The notes beneath the pieces were generated by a model. The model was not told where the DNA came from. It did not search any database and saw nothing but the letters and a program-made list of their open reading frames with translations. A stretch of 64,000 nucleotides of DNA from positions 7,733,001-7,797,000 of the forward strand of contig NC_087106.1 in NCBI RefSeq assembly GCF_963855985.1, in the 5' to 3' direction. Both the position numbers and the translations under genes were made by a program. This document shows positions 11,173-23,640 of the stretch, in pieces. Each line of letters starts with the position of its first letter. Position 1 is the first letter of the stretch. The DNA comes from Ostrinia nubilalis (taxonomy: Eukaryota > Arthropoda > Insecta > Lepidoptera > Crambidae).

Positions 11173-14100
11173 TAATAAACTTACACAGATACAAATACAC
11201 GACATTTTATAAATTGCCCGCAAAGCAGGTCATTCAAAGTTTAGACCGAAATAGTGACTATTGACATTTTAATTAAGATCGTAGGTCGTCCGCAATGGCT
11301 TACACGAAGACCTGAAGTAAATTAAGAATTGAAAAATAATACAAGACTTAATTTTATGACATTAGGAGAGTTTATTTGTTTCGTTTTAACCGACCTCAAA
11401 ATAAGGGGGAAGTTCTCAACTCGCATTAGGTACTAGAATTTGTCCCTAATTACTCGCCTTGATAGACAATGTGTAGGATAATTCTAATGCTGTATTGGAA
11501 CATAATTATTCCTTTAAACTTAATTATTTTTACAGCTATAGATGTTTTACCTAGTTTAAAATTAGATAGATAGTGTGAATTAAAACTAGGATTTGATCCT
11601 ACAATGGAAAGAATTTCATTTGTTGTACCTAAGTATATTAGGATCCACTTCATAAAATGTAAAGACGGGTTAGTTAAGAGATGGCGTAGGTAAACTTGGT
11701 TTTACAAATATAATGTGCATGCTTCAAACTGGCTCGCTTCCAAGTAAGCCGACCCAATTACTGAAGCAACTTAGCCCACAGCTCTGCCAATAGATCCTGG
11801 GGCCACTATGGTGGACTATGAGCAACTGTGCTTGGCTTTAAGTAACAGCCTTTTAAGCAAAATAGTCTGTCTTCTAGGTCGCAAGAGTCTGCGGTAGATA
11901 CCATGAAAAAATGGTGCTTTAAGTAATCATAGTAAAAGACTTGAAAAGTTTTGCTAACTAACTAATCCAAAAAATTGTTAATATCTAGTAAGATCATGAT
12001 TCTTTAATTTGAAGAAAAAGAAGGACCACATGGCCAGGCCGTTGCTAATATACATTCCATTTTTGGCCAAATTGTTAGATATTTTGCAAGTGTACCATAA
12101 AAGAAGAAGTCTAATTCCATGTACACTAAGTAGTTACTCGACGAAGTATCCTGTCAAGTCAATACGTTCCTGTGCCCAGCCCACCGCATGCAAATCTTGT
12201 AACTACAGTGAACTTTACTCGTATAACTTATACAAGGAATGCACGCCTACAGTGGGACAGAATAAAAGTATAGAAACTTTTTATGGGCAAGTACAGTGTG
12301 TGTGTGCACAGTGTGTGTGTGGTACGAAAACTGGCACCAACCCAACCACGACCCAATTGCGAGCAAGTTATTGTCCGCGACGGTGCCAATTGGTCCCAAA
12401 TCGCTGAAATCAATCGACTGCGAAACTCACAGATATTAAGGTTAATTAGTCTAAAAGGTGCTAATCACCATTCAATAAACCGATTTGTATTATTTTTAGA
12501 CAAAGCTTTTCATAGAATAGGCGAAATGGAATAAAAATAGCATCTAACATTATAAATTCTCTTCTACTGTGACTTTGTTTACTGATACTACTTAATCAAC
12601 GTTCAATACGAGTTCCAAAAATATCCTTACGAAGTCGATGTCAGTAAAGCCTACCGGAGATGTCTCGGATTCATTTCCTAATATAAGCTTAATACTAAAC
12701 TTCGCCTAGGTCACTCAGAACAACATAAATATTAGTGCTAAGTACATAGATGCTATTTTACATAAAATGTACTAGTCTGTTGCGCTGGCGACTGTACATC
12801 GAAACTTTTAACAACAAAATATGATAATCTGGTCTCGATGTCTATTAGTAACAAAATATTCTTGAAAACTCAAGCCCCAAACTTCACCTCATTATAAAAC
12901 GTTTTGTTTGAACGCAGTTGCGAAATTTATACAAAAATTTTACATTATTAGAAAGTTTGAGATAGGTATAATGCAAGTTTGTTTGTTAGGCTATGTAGTA
13001 ATCACTGAAAATTATTTCTAGAATAGCCTTTTAATAACTAAGTATCAATTAGAAAATATTTGGAGCTTTTCCTAGTGCGTTATTATTTAATCAGGAAAAT
13101 CTAAACATAATCATCAGTCATTCAGTCTCCACTGCAGGAGCACAACCCTCTCAAACTAACCAGACGCAAATTATATGCAAAAGTATGTTACGTCTATCTA
13201 TACCACTGAAAACTGTAAAAAAATCGTCTTTGCATGTTTATCTTCTTACCGCAAGAATTAAATCATATAGCCATCTTAACCAATCGAAAGCGTCCAAAGA
13301 AGGCGTTAGTCCACACAATAAGAGCTCAAATGAAAAAAAAACAGGAAGTTAGCGAGCATTTGGCAAGTCCTCCGGCAATCTTCAGCAAATGGCCGATGAA
13401 ACAATCGCTTCGTGGACCATTAGCTCCACGCTTGAGGACTTGGCTTACACTCAATTTGGGTTGTTTATATTGTTGTGGACTGGTCTCAAATTGGCCAACA
13501 CTATTACGAATGTTCCGGGTTATATATTATGGTCTGAAAATTCCATTACTAAACATTGTCTTGACACTTATATCTCAGATACCATTAGTAGCCAAATTCA
13601 AATCAAATTGCAAAGCACACACATGATGTGTACTTATCTACTTAATGTTATGTGATAATAATAATAAAATAATTGAAACCTATTTCTTCGTAACAAATTG
13701 ACGTAGGCAATAGCAATAACTCTCTATAAAGATTTGGAGATAATAACTAAGATTTTTCCCTCAATTTTAAATCATGTTAGTTATATTAGCTATTAGTCCT
13801 TTTATAAATATCATTATTGTACTCGTATAACTAAGTTTGCCTATGAGCCTGTCTACTACGTAATTTGATTTCTTTACATCTACATCAACGTATAAAAATC
13901 TTTCCATCCATTAGTGAAAACAGGTACATAATCTCTAGTTTCATATATCATGATTCAAGCAAAAATCTCCAAAATTCTACTCACTGCTCCAGCTGCAGAA
14001 CTTCTTTTATCTTTTATCTACATTTAACTTTGAAGATAAACTGTCCGCGCTTGCACTTTGGGAGCCATCACATCCGAGTTGTGGAGGAAATGCCTTTTTA

Positions 14101-15436
14101 ATATAACACTGGTTGGGCGGAATGGAGCTGGGCGCGTGAGGCTTGCGCTATGTAGAGTGCATTAACGTTGTAACTAGATTTAAAGTAAGAGCAGTAACGC
14201 AAAAGCTTTTTGTTCATTGAATACGATTTATGAAATTATGAGGCGTTTACAAAATGTGAGGCATCTATCACGGTTTACCCCAATCACAAATACCAAACAT
14301 TATGTTTCACCAATTCACGAAATATGAATTAGGTCTCTTCTGAGCCAAGATCAGGAAATAACCAGATATAATACCTATGTTTCAATTTATTGGGTTGAAA
14401 CCCTAACCAATCTTGATACGAGTAGGCCATGATTAGGTCGCTATATTATTATCATGAATAAATTAATTGTCTTAAACACCAAATATCCTAATCTGATCCA
14501 TGTTTTATCGTCGATGTAGAGCTAGGTACGGACTCTAGGTCTTTTTCCTTAAAACGGGAACAATTTGAATTACTTTCTCTGAAATACTGAAATACAAGCG
14601 TAGTCACGGGCTGATCCTATATTATGATCTACTTATCTTCTCGATCGCCATTTTTATATAAAAATGAAAAATAAAACAGCAAGCACATTTCATAAACACC
14701 AAAAATTAAGTTTGCCAAGAAATAAAGTGTTGCAAATTCGCCAAGGGCGACACATCAAAGCAAATCCTGTTAGCCTGACGCGATTAGCTCCCCTCCCCCA
14801 CTTGCACATGCATTCAATTTGCTCTGTAACTTTATTTATTATACGTAATTTTCTGAAGAATAAGGACTACCAAAAAGGTAGAGCGAATGGCGCTATGAAA
14901 AGAAAAGACGCCTATCGGAGGTCGATTTAGAATGTCAAACATCATGTTTGTATTGATACTATCAATTCTTTATCCATCAGTACCTAGGTCCTAGACTATT
15001 ACTGAAGAATAATTCAAAAACCCTTTTTACCATCATCATAAAACATGTTTTTATAAATTAAAGTTATAAAGAACATAATTTATAAATTGATGGATGATAT
15101 TCCAAATACCTACTTAACATCTCTTACTATCTGAATTTAAATTATACGAAAACCAATATCTATACATTCTGGAACAAAGCACCAAAGTATGCGGTAGAAT
15201 ATTTTTTACTGTCTGTAAATAACAATTTGGTTGACCCAAATATCGGGGGTATCTGCACAAAATACAACTGTCCCAGAAACCATATCGCAATGCCGGAATT
15301 CAAAACGTAACGAGTTTAAAAACGTATCTCCCATCAACAACAGTTGGCGTAGAACGAACTGCCACAGCCAAAAGAAAACAGCCAGTCAGTTCCAAACAAG
15401 TCTAAAGTAAACCTTATATTAGAAATACCCAGTAGG

Positions 15437-15535
15437 CCTAGGATGCACGCCGCGATAAGCGGTTATCACGCTATTTTATCGATTTTGTCCATACATTTTG
15501 ACGTCGATAAAGTATATCACGACGCGGATCTTAGC
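15437..15535. mobile_element. Probable small MITE, about 100 bp
   Basis: Inverted blocks GCACGCCGCGATAAGCG and TATCACGACGCGGAT flank a centre containing TTTTATCGATTTTGTCC and ACGTCGATAAA. The arms pair imperfectly. Size and structure suit a MITE, but no target duplication was identified. Confidence 0.4.
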
Positions 15536-16562
15536 CCATAAGGTAAGGTCATAGTATAGGTTCAAAGAAACTTTTCAATAAGATCCATTAGTTTAAAAAA
15601 AATATATTTATGCAAGCCTGTATAGGCAAACAGGTGTTGTTTGATATATTTTGATTCCCAGAAAACACACATAATAATATTTGAAGTTTCATTGAATAAC
15701 ATTACTAAGCTAATTAAGTAACTACTAGTAAGGTAGGTCAGTACCTTACTAGTAGTGCATACAGTATGCAGTGACAATAACGTCACTACACAAACAATAC
15801 AAATTATTCTTATTATTATTAATATTCAAAATCTTTGAATATATCTCAAAGTGCATTATGCTAAAGTTAACTGGCGGTTCTCACCGGGCAGTGGTTCGCT
15901 CTGACCCAAATATTGTCAAGTAGTTATAGCAAAAACTTAAGCTATTCGACTGCTGGGTGGCATCCAAATAGCTGGCCTGAGTTACAGAACAGCAAATACT
16001 AATTTAGCGACGATGCACAGATCTATGCAGCTGTTTTGGAATGCAGTCACGTAGGTACCGTTTCATTGGAGCAGCTTTTAATGCAAGAAAGTCAAATATT
16101 GGGGTTCAAATACTTTTCAATAGTATGGTCGCCATGAAATGATTTTCACAAAGCTGATGCTTTGTTTGAATAAATCAGCGATTTAATTGAGTGTAACATT
16201 TCATCATCAATCAAGTAGGCTACATAGGGTTATTTAATTTGACTTCAAATGTCTTTCCTAATAATACTTTGTCATAGAAGCAAAAGCTAATTTCATTTTG
16301 CCTCGTGTCGCAATCCTACATTGTAGATAAGTGCATAACTTACTCGTATTCCTAAAACTTTACAACGTTGCCCACATTTCCACTTATCATACAATATACA
16401 GTTTATTTGGTAAGAAGTCCGTTAAAAATAACCATAATGTTAACATTATTAGAAACAGATTACTCTAATAACAAAACATTCTGTAAAATAATTATTCTGT
16501 GAGAATTTTTAGTTCTGGAAGCTTTAACCCAAAAATAATTAATCTAATATCAGTACCACGCG

Positions 16563-16577
16563 CCACGTTGGGCGCCA
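16563..16577 (-). other. tRNA-Lys(CTT) 3'-end match (LTR-retroelement primer site?), copy 1
   Basis: CCACGTTGGGCGCCA equals the last 12 bases plus CCA of the insect tRNA-Lys(CTT) as I recall it; its complement, TGGCGCCCAACGTGG, is the form of a retroelement primer-binding site. The flanks differ from the two copies near 18.3 kb. No LTR pair or gag/pol frame is visible, so only a decayed remnant is possible. Confidence 0.35.
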
Positions 16578-17224
16578 CATGCTTAAAATTGGTCATTTCT
16601 AGTATAATAACTTAATAAGTAAAGAGACCTTGGCAACATCCAATAAGTCAGATTATTAAAATAAAATATTTAGGTATACGTAATTAACTACAATTTAATC
16701 CACGTTGTATCACGTTAGTAACGAGAAACTAGCAAAGGCTACATAAAAATTAGAACACATGTTAAGAGCAATTAATAAGTAGTAATATCATGCTGCCACG
16801 TGTCAGTTACATTGTACAGATGACAGAGAATCAAGCTAACCATTGTTGAATCTTATGCAGTTGCAACAAGAGCGACTTTGCAACAGAAACGTATAGTCTG
16901 ATGTGCTGCTGACTATAGGTACATTAAAAGCTGTAACTTCAGTCCTTTTGAAGAAAGCTTAGTTTGTAAAAGAAGTAAAAAATGTTTAAGATGTGTGTTT
17001 ACTCTCGTATACGTATAAGAAAGAAATCATCGAATGATACTGGTAACATTGTACGTTCAGTTACATTGTAAGGTACAGACTTACAAAAAGACTTAACGCA
17101 AAGTGTGCGTTATATGCCTAAAATGAACTGCAAAAGAAAAACAGTTGAACTGGGTTTAAATAAACGGCTTTCAGCAATCTACATAGTCACATAGACTGCA
17201 GTCGGGCAAACTAACATTAGTAAA

Positions 17225-17355
17225 CCACGTGTGGCCACATAACAGACAGCTGAAACATTACTACGGGTATTTTGCATACTTCGCACTGGCAACACCGATG
17301 CACTACCCAATGGGGTCGTCGCATTGCGCGTGCGGGCGCCCCATTGGTCGCTGGA
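17225..17355. promoter_or_regulatory. CpG-rich island with opposed CCAAT boxes
   Basis: The block contains CCCAATGGGG and CCCATTGG, two oppositely oriented CCAAT boxes about 35 bp apart around a CpG-rich core (GTCGTCGCATTGCGCGTGCG). CCAAT pairs in CpG-rich DNA suit a TATA-less promoter. If real it would most simply serve as an alternative promoter inside TRMT9B intron 1. Confidence 0.28.
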
Positions 17356-17839
17356 ACCAGCTGAGTTCATTCAACTTTGAATCTGCAAAATGCTGCAGAA
17401 TTGCCAGCAAAATATTTTTACTATTTTCGTAGTTTTATCTCAAGTTTGCGGCGAAGCTGAATGGAAGCGATTCGAGCGAGTTCCTTATTGGCTTGTTAAA
17501 TTGTAATTACTCTTTATTAGTTCAGCTGCAACAGTTAGTCTTCAAAGTTTAACGAGCTTTTATGGACGGTTACGTTAATCAATTAACTTATCGAGATCTT
17601 TAATAGCTATAATTTTGGGTATTTGCTGACAAAATACTTTTCAAAACAACACAATACCACGGTAAGGAGTAATAAAATTTAATAATAATCGTTAACAAGG
17701 GTTTACACACCATTCGAAAAACTAATGTCACATTGAGGCCATTTGAACTGTAGTACCTGCAGTAGTTGGCCACTCAGTCAAAAGCTCTATAGGATTTCCC
17801 AAGTTTGGAGCAAACAGCGCAGTTCTTTATGAGGCCAAG

Positions 17840-17960
17840 TTTGTAATTGGGCATTATAAATAGTGGTGCGCTTATTACCGCGGTAAATAGGTAGTTCAAA
17901 GTTCCGACCGAGAAGCCGTTTGCTGCCGAGTGCGGAAACGGGCGCGCAGTTGCAACTCCT
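17840..17960 (+). promoter_or_regulatory. Candidate TATA promoter
   Basis: TATAAATAG lies at 17855-17863, preceded by an inverted CCAAT (AATTGGG) near 17845 and followed 25-100 bp later by CpG-rich DNA containing CCGACCGAGAAGCCG and a GCGCGCAGTTG initiator-like site. The arrangement is that of a + strand core promoter. No reading frame follows, so it could drive an alternative TRMT9B first exon or a noncoding RNA, or be chance. Confidence 0.33.
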
Positions 17961-18252
17961 ACGTATTTTTAATATGTAATGTTAACACATTTTTTGTTGT
18001 TAAGCTGCTGAAGTATTAGTATAACAACTGCTGTTTTAAAAGTAATAACTGTGGTTCATTATTTCTTGTTGATATATGTTTTTTTCCAAAGATTCTTTAG
18101 TTACTTTGTCAAGAAATATGTCAAGAAAAAATTATAATTTCACACACTACAGACGCGTTTGATTGCTTGGCAATAAAATAGTGTCGAATTCATCATTGAG
18201 ATAATTTATGAACTGTCAAAACATAATTTCGCCATAAACTGTTAAAGTTGCA

Positions 18253-18442
18253 CCACGTTGGGCGCCAAATAGAAATCGCACAAGTTTATATTAATTACTA
18301 TTGTAAATTCTAACACTCTACTAGTATAAATTATGATAACGAAGAGAAATTACCTTTTGGTATTTTTTTAGGTATCTCAATACATAGATAACAAAACTTA
18401 TTTTCTCCATAGTTTGTCATAGTCACACCACGTTGGGCGCCA
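18253..18442 (-). repeat. Two primer-binding-site-like units, 175 bp apart
   Basis: CCACGTTGGGCGCCA occurs at 18253-18267 and 18428-18442, each followed by AAATNGAAATCGCACA. On the - strand this reads TTGTGCGATTTC...TTTGGCGCCCAACGTGG, the expected layout of an LTR end followed by a tRNA-Lys primer-binding site. The 3'-CA of an LTR, polypurine tract and polyprotein genes are not identifiable, so these are fragments at best. Confidence 0.4.
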
Positions 18443-18786
18443 AATTGAAATCGCACAAAGTTGATCATTACTTGTTAGTACGCTATGCCGGACTAATGTC
18501 ATCACATGTGATGCTGTGCAAACGGCTGCATTAGTGCAGCCCAAAATGACTTCACAGGCTGTGAGCAGTGAGAGTACAGTGCATGCAAGTCAGCTTATTG
18601 CAAATAGAGCGGCAAATGTAGAACACTGAGCGCAATTGCTTAACAGTTTTACTATGATTCTATGCGCAATACTAAAACAAATAATAACATGGGTATAATC
18701 GCTACATTTTTAGAGATAAGTTTTTCAAGCACACGTTTAAAATAAAATCAACACCTTAAAAGTAACCCAAAAAAAAATCTTTTTAA

Positions 18787-18948
18787 GCCTGGGCGCAAAC
18801 CATCGATTTTTCGTCGGCCGCTAGTTTATTCGGACAAGGCATGTATGGAATTGCGCACATTATACCGTTTGATTTGGCTGATTCTTCATACAAATTAAAA
18901 TCGGGCCCAACTATCGGCCAACTAAAAATCGATGGTCTGCGCCTAGTC
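18787..18948. mobile_element. MITE, 162 bp, TAA-flanked
   Basis: The ends are inverted: left GCCTGGGCGCAAACCATCGAT and right ATCGATGGTCTGCGCC. TAA is present on both sides (18784-18786, 18949-18951), consistent with the 3-bp TWA target duplications of PIF/Harbinger elements. A diverged sibling lies at 20631-20807. Confidence 0.65.
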
Positions 18949-19169
18949 TAATTAAACTTCCGAACCATTCCGACACTAAAACCTTTTATCATTTACATTC
19001 AATTTTACCTAATAAGCTTATTTTCATAATATTCTTCTGTTGCATGAGCTCCAAAATAATCAATCCCCTAGATATCACCAGTATCTTAAAGTTAATAAGC
19101 TGTGATTTTTAAATTCTCCTTTTCGCCATACCCTGATGAATGTACCCAATTTATCGGCGATACGTTCCG

Positions 19170-19238
19170 GGCATCTTCCGCGAACTGGGTCACCGGGCCG
19201 ACAACCGGGTACGCCGTATCCTTGCGTTTCTGCATAAT
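19170..19238. repeat. GC-rich dispersed repeat, copy 1
   Basis: A block from GGGCATC through TGGGTCACCGGGCC and CCGTATCCTTGCGTTTCTGC recurs at 19952-20020 with about 80% similarity by eye and a 1-base length change. Both strands are open in this copy but not in the other, so a retroelement fragment is more likely than an exon. Confidence 0.5.
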
Positions 19239-19951
19239 CTCCCGGTTTGACACCAACTAAAACAATGTTACTAGAATCTGGTGTGCAACAACTATTGTTA
19301 ACAGTTTGTTGTGATTGAATGATCTAGAACATAGCTGTTGAAAAGGAATGTTTTTTTTTCTAAGACCATTTTTTTCCATAAAAGGGGATATTTGTTCTCA
19401 ATAAGAAGAAATAATGGGGTTATAAGATTGCTTTCTGAAAAAAATGCTTATCTACAATAACGCGTCACATTTAATCAAAAGATGACACCGCGTAGAACAG
19501 TGAATAACCTACTTACTTTAAACTCGTACGGGTAAGCTAACTAACTCTTCAACATCAGCATCTTCCGTAGCATAAAATTTATGTTAAAGATGAAGACGAA
19601 GAAGAGAATCGTATCAAAATAAGAGGTTTATTAACTTTAAAATTAGCTAGAAGTAAAATGAAGATACATGGTCTGGTTAAACCTCTATCTCTATCATATA
19701 GCCAAACTAAGCTGCTAATCATAACTGTAAAAAGATCTTAAAATTTATGGGCATTAAATTCGGCATCAGCGTTAATATAACCAGACCAAAAATAAAGTTA
19801 CGCGTCTGGTTAAATCATTTATCTATGGCCAAACTAACCTTAAACGATTCTGTAAAATAAACTTTCCAATAACATTATAGGCGAGCAATTTATCATTAAT
19901 AAACCATCAAGGGTCCCGCGTCCTCTACCCGGCTTTGATAAAGGCTGCGAT

Positions 19952-20020
19952 GGGCATCCCCGGCCGGATCTGGGTCACCGGGCCACTAACCGTGCACCGT
20001 ATCCTTGCATTTTTGCATAA
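19952..20020. repeat. GC-rich dispersed repeat, copy 2
   Basis: This is the partner of 19170-19238. It shares GGGCATC, TGGGTCACCGGGCC, and CACCGTATCCTTGCAT followed by TTGCATAA. The spacing between copies is about 780 bp in the same orientation. Confidence 0.5.
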
Positions 20021-20630
20021 CCTATCGTTACACACGATCGTGAGGGATCGGTGCCAAATACCACACATTTTGTGCTTTGGAGAAATTAGCATTTAGAAGA
20101 GAAGAACGTGAAGTTGGGCTTTAGAAAACATGCTAGAGTTCCTTGAACGTAATTTTGAAAAACTATAGTCCTTCTGAGAGATTTGGAGTCAAAATAGGCT
20201 GGTATACAAATGAAACATTGTGAACAAAGAAACAATGAAAAAAGATGTCTGCTTTCAAATATAATTCATAAAATCGATATGTCATTGGTAGTGTATGAAC
20301 AAAAGGGTGTAATAAGTAACTGCATTTCAGTCCATCGTTAATATTTTAATGCCCTGACGGCCGCGCGGACCGTTTTGCCTAATGAAGACAGTGGAAAATC
20401 CATTTTCTATTGTCTACTGCTTTGAATATCGACCTATTACAATACCTATCTTGAAATGTACACCAAGAGAAGCAAAAAAAACGGCATGATAAACTTTCAT
20501 AAGTACATCTAATTTAACTGTTGTCTTTTTGACTTCCCTTGTTGTTCGTTGAGATTTCTAGACCATCAGAAACAGACATTTCCACTGTCACCTGACAGAA
20601 TGTATGTGCGGGGAAACATTGCTCGACTAA

Positions 20631-20807
20631 GCCTAGGCGCAGACCAACAACTTTTAGTTGGCCGATAGTTGGGTCTGGCTGTTAATCAGTATTGGAAATG
20701 TATGAGAGTGCGCACATTACACCGATTTCGTATCGGCCGATTTTTTAAACAAACTAGAATTTGGCCCAACTATCGGCCGACAAAAAGTCGGAGGTCTACG
20801 CCAGCCC
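20631..20807. mobile_element. MITE, about 177 bp, sibling of 18787-18948
   Basis: The left end GCCTAGGCGCAGACC and right end GGTCTACGCCAGCC are inverted. The interior shares GGCCGATAGTTGGG / CCCAACTATCGGCC and GCGCACATTA with the element at 18787. TAA precedes the left end, but the right flank has diverged. Confidence 0.6.
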
Positions 20808-22200
20808 ATATTCTTATACAAAGCAAAGCTATTACCTTTACCTTTTACTAACAGTGTATAGGTACCAGGTTGATCGTATTAGCGAAGGCCACTGCCACAA
20901 AGGCCCAGGATGCTTGCAGCTGTATCGGAGCGTCCAGGGTCGCGATGGCGCGCCGGCGTGCAACGAAGTAGGTCGCGGGGCCGACGACCCGATCTGCACT
21001 CCGAATCTCATTTTACACTTTTAATTTTGTCTCAGGATGTTTACTGGATTGTGTTTTGTTTTGGGACGTTCTGTTTTTGAATTTTTCCTTTTTAAATGAC
21101 TATGCGTTTCAGCCAGTTACTTTTAACTCCCACCTCTTCGTTCCCAACGCTGCAACTCCAACAGTTACTTTTGTAGTTTTGTTCGCTTGAATACTCGTAT
21201 CTGTTTTACCACTAATATTGATACTACACTATAATTTCAAATGTTAAAATCACCAATCTTTGTTGATTTGGATAACCACTGCCTACCTGCGCTCTGACCT
21301 TTTCATTTTCTTTGTGGAAAATTTTGAGAAACTCTACTCTCAAAAAAACAACAGTTTCTTGGGCATATCAAAAACCAGTAAAATTATATTAGTAACTTTG
21401 GTAACAAAATGTCATCAAGAAATATATTATACCTAGAAGAAAAAATCCTGAAACGTAGAAACTACGAATAGCAAACATAAATTAAAAATATTTATTCTTT
21501 GAAGAAAAATGTTACCTTTCAAATTTAAAATTTCACGCCTCTTGATGGCCCGACAACTCAATAACATGAGATCCTACCCTCAAAATGTTTCGACTGTGCC
21601 CATCTCGCTCATCGCACTTTGCTCTTAGCAAAAGACTGAAACAGCTGTAGGCATTCGACATTGTTCTGGAGGGTAGGACTCACACAGCGGCAAAACCGCG
21701 GGTAATCAAGTTCCGATACGTTTCGCTGGAAATGTAAAAGCAATGCGATTTCCCGCTGATGCACCTCATTGTCTCTCAGAATCAAGTTACAATTTTACAT
21801 GATAAAGTACTGCGCCGCTGGAAACTGGAAACAATACTCGAATCAAGCGTTGTGATGTTAATGAACCACGTAACACGACCGAGGGCTGCGGGAATTGTCG
21901 AAAACGCAGTTGCTTTCAATTAAAGTCACTTTTGAAAGTTATTAGAATCTTTTAAATATCGCTCAGGGACAGTTAGAAAACTTTTATGCTGACACATTTA
22001 AAAGATTCTCCTTTCTAAATATTTCTAATCCTATAAACTACGTAGTACCTAGGTCTTACAAGCTGCGTTCGTTTCGCTTCTCGAATACCTAAATCTAACA
22101 GTCCATAAGCATGAAACGTGTAACTTTTCTCAGTTAAAAATACCTAATTTTCTGATCCCGATTCATAGTTTCAGTGTTTGCCATAATATTTCGTTCTTTT

Positions 22201-22430
22201 CAGCCGAAAGACGTCCACTGCTGGACAAGGTATCCCCAAGGTTTTCCACAAAGACCGGTCGTGCACCGCCCGCATCCAGACACCTCCCGTGACCTTCACC
22301 AGATCGTCGGTCCACCTAGTGGAGGCCTGCCCACACTACATCTTCCGGGTCGTAGTTGCCACTCGAGAACTTTTCTGCCCCAGCGGCCACCAGCTCTACG
22401 AGCTATGTGCCCCGCCCACTGACATTTGAT
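22201..22430 (-). pseudogene. RTE-type LINE 3' end, 5'-truncated
   Basis: Read on the - strand, the segment encodes the C-terminus of an RTE-like endonuclease/reverse-transcriptase polyprotein, including GRPPTR(W/S)TDDLVKV-type and SLGEAFVQQWTSFG-like motifs, with disrupted frames. Homologous pieces lie in both Spy-like elements and beside TRMT9B exon 2. It is a dead-on-arrival fragment lacking the nuclease and catalytic reverse transcriptase. Confidence 0.65.
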
Positions 22431-22754
22431 TTTAGCGATTCTTCCATAATATACTAAATATTTTTACGTTTTAGGTGTTTTTATGTATCCAAATGAATGG
22501 ATTGATCCGATCGCACGTGCCCTACGTTTGGTGACGTCGCGAGCGCTCGCGGCTTTCTTTGAATCTATTTATTTACAGGCAATGAAATGTGATTTATGGT
22601 AGCTAGGGCTGATACCGTGACTTATTGAAAACATTAGAGTGCAAAAAGCTAGCAGCAATGTAAAATGGACCTTCGCTTCGAGCAAACATTTATTTGCATT
22701 GAAATCTAGAACTAGTAGTAAGATGTCGTTTCCAAAGACCACTTAGGTTATAAA

Positions 22755-22925
22755 GCTGCTTGTTTGTTTGGTTAAACGCGCTAATTTCAGGAACTAAGTA
22801 AGTACTGATCCGATTTGAAAAAAAATATTTTGTGTTACATAGCCCATTTATCGAGGAAGACTATAGTATACCATTACGCTACGACCAATAGGAGCAGAGC
22901 TTTTTATTCACTAAGAATCTGGTTT
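22755..22925 (+). mobile_element. Retroelement-derived repeat, truncated
   Basis: Blocks TTGTTTGTTTGG, CGCGCTAATTTCAGGAACTA, CCCATTTATCGAGGAAG and ACGACCAATAGGAGCAGAGC match, in opposite orientation, the module at 7821-8026. The 3' 'acgaagtcgcggg' end is absent. Confidence 0.5.
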
Positions 22926-23640
22926 AAGATACAAACCCACTTTCTGAAGATTTATTTCAAGAGTGGTGGCATCCCTATTTCCCAATGTCGATGCTGAAGA
23001 ACGGAATACCGAACCGTATTCAGTACCGCCCCGCGCTTTGTATGTCGTGGCCTGTTAATGTTTTAAATTAGACAAAATCAATTTGGCTCCTTATCATTGA
23101 ACAATAATACAGTAATCGATAAGCATCAATCAAAAACAATATTAAAAGTGCACTGGATGACATTATTACATAAATGTAGCAATAGAATAATGCATGCAAT
23201 AGGTAGGTGAACATTTATAAGTGGTAAAAAGATACTCTTTGCATTACATGTCACTTAAGTTTGTACTAATCTATCTTCTATAATAAGTAGGTACCTACTC
23301 GTAGATAAAAAAGCGAAACCACTCACTGATTCATCAAAAGGGATCAAGAAATCTCAGAAACTACTCCTACAAACTTGAAATTTGGTAGGTAGGTCCCTTA
23401 TAGGGTGTAGACTAGAGATGAAACGGATATCCGGTAACTATCCGGTAGGCCGGATATCCGGCCTAAATTTACTATCCGGCCGGATACCGGATAGTAACTC
23501 ACTATCCGGCCGGATACCGGATATTAAAAAACTACGACAATTTCCTATTAATAAAATGAAATGCATTAATCTTTGAGGTAAATGTCAATAAAATGGCTTA
23601 TAATAATGACAGCTTTTATTTAAATTCCAAAAAGCCATAA

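Larger units (their letters stand above)
4445..17219. other. Probable first intron, left part; no coding exon recognised
   Basis: About 12.8 kb of mostly AT-rich sequence. It holds the MITEs and retroelement tails listed separately at 6080, 6267, 7821, 9338, 10680 and 15437. Open frames at 12009-12407 and 13234-13626 have no recognisable domain, composition or splice context. A CpG-rich bit lies at 8510-8600 and a lone CRE octamer at 10062-10069. Confidence 0.45.
18443..23300. other. Probable intron 1, middle part; no coding exon recognised
   Basis: The segment holds two related MITEs (18787, 20631), paired GC-rich repeats (19170, 19952), a GC-rich island near 20880-21010 with open frames on both strands but no recognised domain, an RTE tail (22201) and a retroelement-tail fragment (22755-22925). 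Otherwise it is AT-rich and featureless. Confidence 0.4.

Noticed and set aside
12009..12407. 132-codon + strand open frame
   Set aside because: No recognisable domain, GT-repeat content and no splice or promoter context; most likely chance within an intron.
13234..13626. 130-codon + strand open frame
   Set aside because: Low-complexity composition, overlaps another frame of similar quality, and resembles no family.
19141..19250. Possible small exon (open on both strands)
   Set aside because: The related copy at 19952 carries an indel and stop, indicating a repeat rather than a conserved exon.
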